Assembly (NCBI GenBank): GCA_000697355.1 | Contig: JNEN01000835.1 | Location: forward strand, 124,001 to 188,000 | Reading direction: 5' to 3' | Origin: Syncephalastrum monosporum B8922 | Lineage: Eukaryota; Mucoromycota; Mucoromycetes; Mucorales; Syncephalastraceae | Length of the DNA stretch: 64,000 nucleotides | Shown: positions 57,269 to 64,000 of the stretch, in pieces | Layout: the number at the start of each line of letters is the position of its first letter | Position numbering within the stretch: the first letter of the stretch is position 1 | Notes under the pieces: generated by a model | Databases searched by the model: none | Told to the model about the DNA's origin: nothing | The model's input: the letters and a program-made list of their open reading frames with translations, nothing else | Position numbers and translations under genes: made by a program

Positions 57269-59228
57269 CTACTCTTCCGTACCCGTCTTTGCATTTTCGG
57301 CCCGTGGAACCAAGTCGTCCGCGACGGCCTTTTCACTCCTGGGCCGCTCCAAGTCAATAGGTACATCGTCCAGCGCGCCGCCCAGCTCCTCCAACGTACG
57401 GCCCTTGGTTTCAGGGTACAAAAAGAACACAATAGCTGCCATAGCGTAGTTGGTAGACATGAAGACAAAGAAATAACGCGGTCCCACACTCGGATTTGCC
57501 AAAGCAATCGAAGACGCTTGCGAGATCCAGGTGTTGAAAAGCCAGTTGCAAGCTGTGGCCGCAGAGTTACCCATGGTGCGGATCTTGAGAGGGAAGATTT
57601 CGCTCTGGTAAATCCATGCAACAGGCTACAAGGCAACAAATAATCTGTCGTAAGCTTTTGTCCACATGCCGTACGAGCCACTTCATTTTTACGTACCCCC
57701 CATGAAAGCGAGAAAACTATAGAAAAGAGATAGAAGAAAGCCTAAGGACAAAATGGTTAGAAGAGGGATCAATGAACCGCCTTGTACATACAATGATAGC
57801 GCGATGAGCAGAAGCATTTTCCACATATCCTGCAAGACCGTTGGCTAGCTGCTCAGCAGTGGGACCGGGGAAACTCATGTAGACAGCCGCGATAAGCATC
57901 AATAGCGTACCCATGCCAACGCTTCCGAGCCACATGAGACGTGTACGGCCAGCTCGATCGACAATGAATGTGATAGTGATGAAGTTGGTTACCGGTCCAA
58001 CAATACCATAAATGGCATTGACAAGCAGAGAGGTGTGAGTATCAAACCCAAGAGCACTATAAACGGTGGGACCGTAGCTAGGAAAACCGGTGTGTTAGAG
58101 CACGCGCAGATACAAATCCTGGCTTTATCTTACTAGTTGGCAATGTTCACACCCGTCAGCTGAGCACCGATCTGGGCACCACATGCAAGCAGGGTGCGAC
58201 GGATATACTTGGGATTAATGAGGTCCTTGGGGTTCGAAGAGACGTGGTGAAGCTCGACTTCCACTTCAGCGTGGATTTCTGCATAAGTCTTTCTCTGTTC
58301 CTCCTCCGTAGAATACAGGAAACTGATCACCTCCTTGGCCTCATCGTAGCGTCCTTTGGACATCAGCCACCGTGGTGAGTAGGGAAGGAAGAATGTGCCA
58401 AAGAAGAGAATCACGGACGGAACGCATTGGATGGCGCAGGGAATCTGCCACTGCGTATCGTTGTCGATAAAGTTGCATCCGTAAACAACCCTATAGAGCG
58501 ATTCAGCCTATATGCGTGATAAAACTCAATCAGCCTTTCTCGACTTACCACGTAGATACCAAGACACCAAAGCCAATGAACTGTTGTGACAGACCAACTG
58601 TAAAGCCACGAATAGCAGGTGTGGCAATTTCTGCCTGGTACAATGGCACGATCATGGACAGCAGGCCGATACCAACACCAATAATGAAGCTACGTAGTAC
58701 ATCACATGTACGTTAGTACTGACGGCAATAATAATCAACAATGAATATTATACCGGCCAACGATAAACATCGCTACATTTCTGGCACCAGCTTGAAGGGC
58801 GCCACCGAGAGCAGCAAAGAAACAACCTACTTGAATGCTACGCTTTCTGCCGAACCGGTTTGCAAGATAGGATGCTACGCATGCACCAAAGAAGGCACCG
58901 ACATTGAAAAGGGACACGATGGCACCTTGAATGGACGAATCAGGATTCCCAAAGTAGGCCTTGAAGTGCTCTTCGACGATGATACTAGCGCATCGATTCC
59001 AGGAAGATGAGCATGCGTAAAGGTGAGCATCATGAATATCTATTACCTTCCAATGATACCCGAGTCATAGCCGAAGAGGAAACTACCCAGAGCTTTTAAG
59101 TGTAGAGGAACAGTAGTCAATAGACATGTCTTTGTGTGGTGGACGACAGCACGTATAGACAGCCCTCTTCACTGCTGTGTGATCCTACCTGCAAATGAAG
59201 CGCATAAAATGTTATATGCTCGCACCAT
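57269..59228 (-). CDS. MFS sugar transporter
   Basis: Eight exons (59228-59189, 59092-59047, 58984-58754, 58689-58549, 58490-58134, 58077-57792, 57741-57697, 57625-57269) give about 500 residues with about 12 hydrophobic helices. Sugar-porter signatures include GSFLFGYDSGIIGS, ANRFGRKRSIQVG (loop 2-3), VPLYQAEIATPAIRGFTVGL, PYSPRWLMSKGRYDEA, VDRAGRTRLMW (loop 8-9) and FFLYPETKGRTLEELG. QLTGVNIANYYGPTVY corresponds to the QQ-x-GxNxxxYY region of helix 7, with one Gln replaced (GAQLTGVN). It is a plasma-membrane proton-linked or facilitative hexose/disaccharide carrier. Several exons are short (40, 46 and 45 nt). It is divergent from the GH3 beta-glucosidase. Confidence 0.94.
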
Positions 59229-60214
59229 ATTCTTTATAAGACAGTGCTAGTAGTATGTAGCAGTGAGAATAAAGAAACCAGAGAAGATGAACTTGTGAGC
59301 TTCTTGAGAGCTGGTTCATTTATATGATAGGCGTCGGCAAAAAAAAAGCTATTGTGATGGCCCAAAACAGATATCCACCGGCAAGTGGTAAGGGTCAGTT
59401 CCATATGGGCATACCCTTGTGACATACTCCCACACATAAAAGCGAGATGGCTTGGAACCTTTTTTTTTTTTTGCATTCTGGGCGAGGGGAAGCGCGCGGG
59501 GAAGGATGCGCGAGGATGTCAAGGGTGTCATCTTTGTGTCGCCTTCTTATTTCGAGCATTTGGAACCTGGACATGACGCATACGTAGCTAAAATGCGGTT
59601 TAAACAGACAGAATATGAGATGACCAAATTTGGAAGAGGATGCCCTGTGGAGAAATGAGGAGAATTGACCAAAGTAAACGAGTGATAAATTTCCTTGTCT
59701 TCCGCGGCGTTCCCAGAGAACTTTTTCCCAGGAATACACGGGAATCTGAGCACCCCACTTTTTTCCTCCCATATATGTGATGATTTCGTCCTTCATTGTT
59801 TATTGCATGATGCTTTGTGTGGTGTGTGTGGGCGGGTGTACTAAAGATGCGTTATAATTTTGGTAATGTGCGCATTATACTCTCCCGAATTCCGCTTCCT
59901 GCGATATCCAACGGACGGAATAGCGATTACCTAATATCATCAGTGCAACATATGGAATCATCAGGAACAGCAATAGATGCACCTGCATCCGTTGTTTGAG
60001 CTTGCGGTTGTGCGTGTGAATACCCTACCTGAGCTCATCTTACTCGTCCAATATGAAGATAGAACATTGTTGTGTTGCTTACTCAAGCAGGGAGAATTTC
60101 TTCAATAAAGTTAGCGAGTTTGTGTAAGAGAAGCAGGGGATGAGTACATCCTTCAAAATATATATAACGTTGATTTCTGGTAGATACCATTTTTTTAACG
60201 TATTCATAGTCATA
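59229..60214. promoter_or_regulatory. Shared upstream region of the transporter and the GH3 gene
   Basis: About 985 bases lie between the divergent starts at 59228 (-) and 60215 (+). A poly-T run sits at 59460-59473. No operator could be named. A minus-strand frame at 59395-59796 was examined and rejected. Confidence 0.4.
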
Positions 60215-63190
60215 ATGTTCCTTAGTCTTCAAGGAGCTATAAGCGTCATTTTTGGCGCCTCTCTTCTTGTTTCAGCTGTCCATGCTGTACCTGTCACAGA
60301 AGAAAAACGGTATATACTACATTTGTTCATAATTTTATATGTTTTTTTTTTTGACCGGACGCATGCGTTTGCAGTGATGACGGACAAAACCCAGTTTATC
60401 TTGATCCCTCGGCGTCCATTGCCGATCGTGTCGAGGACTTGCTGAGCCGCATGAATAATGAAGAGAAGATGTATCAACTCATACAGGGCAATATCGCGGA
60501 CATGATTGACACGGATTATAAGTTAAATTCGTCTGCTTTACATCCATATGGTACAACATTTGGTAAGGGTGCTACAACCATACGGAAAACCAGTATACTC
60601 ATTGACTTGATAGCTGCCAACATGGATCGCGACCCTTTGGCTCGTCTGATCAACGAGACACAGTCGTATATGGTCAACGACAACAGACTTAAAATCCCGA
60701 CAATCATGCAGTCGGAAGGTGTACACGGATATCTGGACGTAAACGCTACCACTTTTCCGGCTGCTCTGGCCCTCGCTGGTACATTCAACACGGATCTCAT
60801 GGAGAAGGTCGGCGATGTTATTGGCACAGAAGCTGCTAGCCTTGGTCTACATAATATTTTTGGTACGTGTTTAGTGATGTAGACACAATTAATGCTCATT
60901 TTACGGTTCTTTAATTAGCACCTGTGCTTGACCTGGCACGGGAACCACGGTGGGGCCGCATTGAGGAAAACTACGGCGAAGACCCTCATCTAACTGGCGA
61001 AATGGGGTATGCCTACGTCAAGGGTATCCAAGGCACACCCAAGGAAGGTACCGCCAAGACGGCGAAGCATCGTATTGGCGCCATGGTCAAGCACTTTGTT
61101 GGATTTGGCAGGTAAGTCACAAGTACAAAAGATCAGCAGTTTATCCAGAATCTCATATTCAATGAACTTTTGATATTCATAGTCCAATGGGTGGTCTGAA
61201 TATTGCACCAGTAAGTGACTATTACTACTGAGTGAAAAATGCTCATGTTCTCGTATTGTCCAGGTTCTTGGTGGTGAACGAGATATGCGCACTCTATATT
61301 TGCCGCCATTTAAGCGCACCATCATCGACGCAGGTGCTTTGTCTATCATGAGTGCTTACCAGTAAGCAGGACTAATGGCGTTTCTTACATCTGAATACGT
61401 CTGTACTAACATGGTCTGCTTTCTTTTTGAAAGTGCCTACGACGGTATCCCAAGCGCCATCGATAAGCATACACTGACCGATATTCTTCGTAATGAATGG
61501 GGCTATGAGTATTTTGTTATATCGGACTCTGGTGCTATCGCCAACCTTTGCGATATCCATTACGTCTGTGATGGATCTATTTTGGATCCAGTGGCCGCTG
61601 TTAAGGCTATAAATGCTGGTAACGACGTAGAGATGGGTGGCCGTCCTGTAAGTTTCGAGATAATGTTATAAAGAATAAGAAAAAGCGTTCTCATTTGTAC
61701 ACCAAATTATTTCTAGATTCATTATGCGACAATCCCGGACCAGATCAAAAAGGTACCCTAAACATACAAGTATATATTCATGGTGTACTAATATGAAGGG
61801 CCCAGGGTAATATCAAGCAAACAGTTGTGGACGAAGCCGTGCGACGCGTCCTGCGCACAAAGTTCGCTCTTGGTCTTTTCGAGGTCCCTTACGGCACATC
61901 CAACTATAACGCCTCAATCCACACCAAGAGACATCTCGACATTGAGCTGCAAACAGAAGAAGAAGCTATCACATTATTGGAGAACGATGGCACGCTGCCC
62001 CTGTCAGAGTCGATTGAGTCTATTGCTGTGATTGGCCCACAGGCAAACGTGATGCAATACTCAGACTACACAGCCCACGGTGCCTTTGAGCGTGGCGTGA
62101 CGCCCTTGGCTGGTATCCAAAAGCTGGTCGGCGACAAAGTCAAGGTCAACTATGCCGAGGGCTGCAAACTTTGGTCACTCGATCAAAGCGGTTTCGAAGA
62201 GGCCGTGGAAGCCGCCAAGAAATCCAAGGTGGCCGTTGTGATGGTCGGCACCTGGACGCGTGATCAAACGGAGCTGTGGTCTGGATATAATGCGACTACG
62301 GGTGAACATGTCGATGCAAATGATTTGCGGCTCGTCGGTGCTCAAATGGACCTTGTCAAGGCAGTCCAGAAGACAGGCACACCTACCGTTGTTTTGCTGA
62401 TCACGGGCAAGCCAACTGCTGAGCCCTGGCTCAAAGACAATGTCAATGCTATCCTAAATGCGTTCTATCCTGGTATGTGCAGTCGCGTACATGCCTCTAT
62501 CGACTGCTCATTCGTATCACTATTTAGGTGAGCAAAGCGGCACAGCTATTGCCAATATCCTGTTTGGCAAGACCAACCCAAGTGGCAAGTTGCCAATCTC
62601 TTTCCCTACCTCGGTCGGCAGTCTCCCCGCATTCTATAACTACCCGAAATCAGGCCGCCCAACTGTTCCCGGAAAAATTTACTCCAACGGCACAATGGAA
62701 TTTGGCTACCAATATATACTTGGGACTCCAGTTCCTCTCTGGTATTTTGGTCACGGCAAATCCTACACCACCTTTGAGTACTCGAACCTCAGGCTGTCAA
62801 AGACAAAGGTGCATGGTGGAAAAGACAGTACGGTCTCTGTGGAGGTAAGTATAAGTATAAAAAACCAAATGGTCTGTAGACCAATTCACATATTATTATT
62901 ATTAGGTGACCGTGAAAAATACGGGCAAAATGGATGGAAAAGAAGTCGTCCAGGTGTACATTGATGATGTGCTGTCTAGCGTGGTGGTGCCCAACAAGGC
63001 GCTCAAGGGCTTCAAGAAGATATCGATCGACGCTGGCAAGCAAAAGACAGTCAAAATCCCTATCAAGTTGGAAGACCTTCAGGTTTGGAATTATGACAAC
63101 GAGTGGGAATTAGAAAAGGGAGACTTCAATGTCTTTGTCGGTGGAAGCTATTCTGAGCTTGCTTTGAACGCAACTTTCACTGTTGTCTAA
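60215..63190 (+). CDS. Secreted GH3 beta-glucosidase
   Basis: Ten exons (60215-60309, 60375-60862, 60919-61111, 61183-61210, 61264-61361, 61434-61647, 61717-61752, 61806-62472, 62528-62844, 62906-63190) encode about 806 residues. A signal peptide (MFLSLQGAISVIFGASLLVS..) precedes the GH3 N-terminal barrel: IPTIMQSEGVHGYLD, APVLDLAREPRWGRIEENYG, YVKGIQG, KHFVGFG, and the nucleophile Asp in FVISDSGAIAN near residue 331. The C-terminal domain has LLENDGTLPLSES and IAVIGPQAN, then SGKLPISFPTSVGSLPAFYN. A fibronectin-III-like end (VTVKNTGKMDGKEVVQVYID) completes it. Such enzymes release glucose or xylose from beta-linked oligosaccharides outside the cell. Exons 4 and 7 are only 28 and 36 nt but are needed to keep conserved sequence. 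Confidence 0.95.
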
Positions 63191-63647
63191 TGTAGTACAG
63201 CACATAACAGTCTTAAGACCCCTTCGTAGAAGATGTATCAATATGTAGTTGCAAACATATAAGTTAACAAGATAAAGCCATCGAACTACCCTCAAAAGTA
63301 CGCTCAATTAAGAAATAGGCCGTATGTAAGATGCTCACTTACGTTTTTGTTGTATTTCTTGTTCGTCTCCTCTTGGAGCTTTATTCTTGTACATTGTCCT
63401 CCTGCCAGTAGAGAATCACATATCAAAGAAGCTGAAATCTGACGTGGTGCTATAAATCCGTTCTTTAATTTTCTGGCGTTGTCCTTTCTTATCTCCTCTC
63501 TTCCGAGTGCAAGCCATGCATTTTAAGACATATAATACCAAGTTCCACCTTCATGCTTTATAAGAGTCTAGAGTGCTTGCTTGTCTAAATACATATACAC
63601 TGTTTTCATTTGTACAAACTTGAGGCAAGGCATGACTAAGTATTTGC
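63191..63647. other. Intergenic stretch between convergent genes
   Basis: About 455 AT-rich bases holding the two 3' ends. Nothing else recognised. Confidence 0.5.
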
Positions 63648-64000
63648 TTATAACTTTGCAAAGTAATTATCAGGATCCCACTTTTGCTTGAGCTTGCACA
63701 GCTGTACATAGTTGATACCGAATTCGCGAGCGGTGGGCCCCGCAAAGTCGCTGTGATTGATGTAAAGGCGGTAAGCATCGCCTTTGCCACTCAAGTATTT
63801 TGTCATGTCCTGCGCCCATGCAACCATTTGATCCTCGAGACTCGGGTCCGTGAATACAGCCGCCACACCGGTATCAAAGTTGGGGTCACGCCAAGCAAAG
63901 GCCATGTCGGTGCGGCTGTGCTTCATGATGGCATCGGGCTGAACCATCAGAATCAAGCAGCCTGTCGCGCTCGCTGCGGGTGTAGTCTCGTACAGGGTGT
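63648..64000 (-). CDS. C-terminal part of a BBE-domain FAD-linked oxidase (cut by window edge)
   Basis: The frame is open to the window end and lacks its start. The visible about 117 residues end with YINHSDFAGPTAREFGINYV and QLCKLKQKWDPDNYFAKL, the berberine-bridge-enzyme (BBE) signature in which a Tyr/Asn segment lines the flavin site and KxKxDPxNxF closes the protein. Upstream, DMAFAWRDPNFDTGVAAVFT is also typical of the substrate domain. Fungal BBE-like enzymes oxidise oligosaccharides or secondary metabolites with a covalently bound FAD. The FAD-binding part lies outside this window, so the subgroup cannot be set. Confidence 0.85.
   Translation of the reverse strand, partial: TLYETTPAASATGCLILMVQPDAIMKHSRTDMAFAWRDPNFDTGVAAVFTDPSLEDQMVAWAQDMTKYLSGKGDAYRLYINHSDFAGPTAREFGINYVQLCKLKQKWDPDNYFAKL

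Noticed and set aside
59395..59796. Minus-strand frame of 133 codons between the transporter and GH3 gene
   Set aside because: Composition is irregular, part comes from a poly-T run, and no domain is seen.

Overview
This window is eukaryotic nuclear DNA from a filamentous fungus, most likely an early-diverging Mucoromycota species (Mucorales-like). Genes are densely packed and split by many short introns, mostly 50-80 nt, with GT..AG ends and CTAAC/CTAAT-type branch points near the acceptor. Protein-coding genes lie on both strands and carry pyrimidine-rich 5' leaders. The gene set is fungal: a Cdc11-type septin, Sds3-like and Gemin6-like proteins, Mgr2/Romo1, a GT61 glycosyltransferase, and secreted S8 and GH3 enzymes. 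Decayed transposon sequence is also present. No tRNA gene, complete rRNA gene or CRISPR array was recognised. The genus is not established, and no GC or k-mer computation was done.

Layout. 1-1.2 kb: a Gfo/Idh/MocA oxidoreductase (-). 2-4.55 kb: a decayed DDE transposase remnant followed by a long inverted-repeat element. 5.9-7.1 kb: a quinone-oxidoreductase-like MDR enzyme (+). 8.6-10 kb: an HSF-type transcription factor (+). 11.4-14.3 kb: a secreted subtilisin-like protease (+). 14.9-15.7 kb: a broken coding remnant and a dispersed repeat. 16.6-18.05 kb: a polyol dehydrogenase (+) that appears to need a 2-nt microexon. 18.9-20.1 kb: malate dehydrogenase (-). 22.4-32.0 kb: a single gene of about 3147 codons with the architecture of a spectraplakin (two CH domains, a long spectrin-like helical rod and a GAS2/GAR domain). 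32.0-33.2 kb: a repeat-rich patch. 33.2-36.4 kb: an Sds3-like protein and importin alpha (+). 36.9-37.5 kb: a small unknown protein. 37.6-39.9 kb: a Gemin6-like protein and a protein kinase (-). 42.2-44.6 kb: ribosomal protein eL38 (-), divergent from a GNL3/Nug1-type ribosome-assembly GTPase (+). 44.8-46.0 kb: an Old Yellow Enzyme. 46.2-47.9 kb: a Cdc11-type septin (-). 49.1-50.9 kb: a GT61 glycosyltransferase (+). 51-52.9 kb: a small unknown protein and Mgr2/Romo1 (-). 53.0-64 kb: a carbohydrate-related neighbourhood of a GH31 glycosidase (-), an MFS sugar transporter (-), a secreted GH3 beta-glucosidase (+) and the end of a BBE-type flavoprotein oxidase (-, cut by the window edge).

Most genes are ordinary housekeeping or metabolic loci without operon-like logic. 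Three places suggest linked function. The first is the eL38/GNL3-like divergent pair, both in ribosome biogenesis. The second is the GH31-transporter-GH3-BBE group, which may serve glycan use. The third is the giant cytoskeletal linker, together with the septin, as cell-architecture genes. All intron-exon joins were inferred by eye from splice consensus, reading frame and family conservation, so coordinates of individual exons may be off by a few bases.
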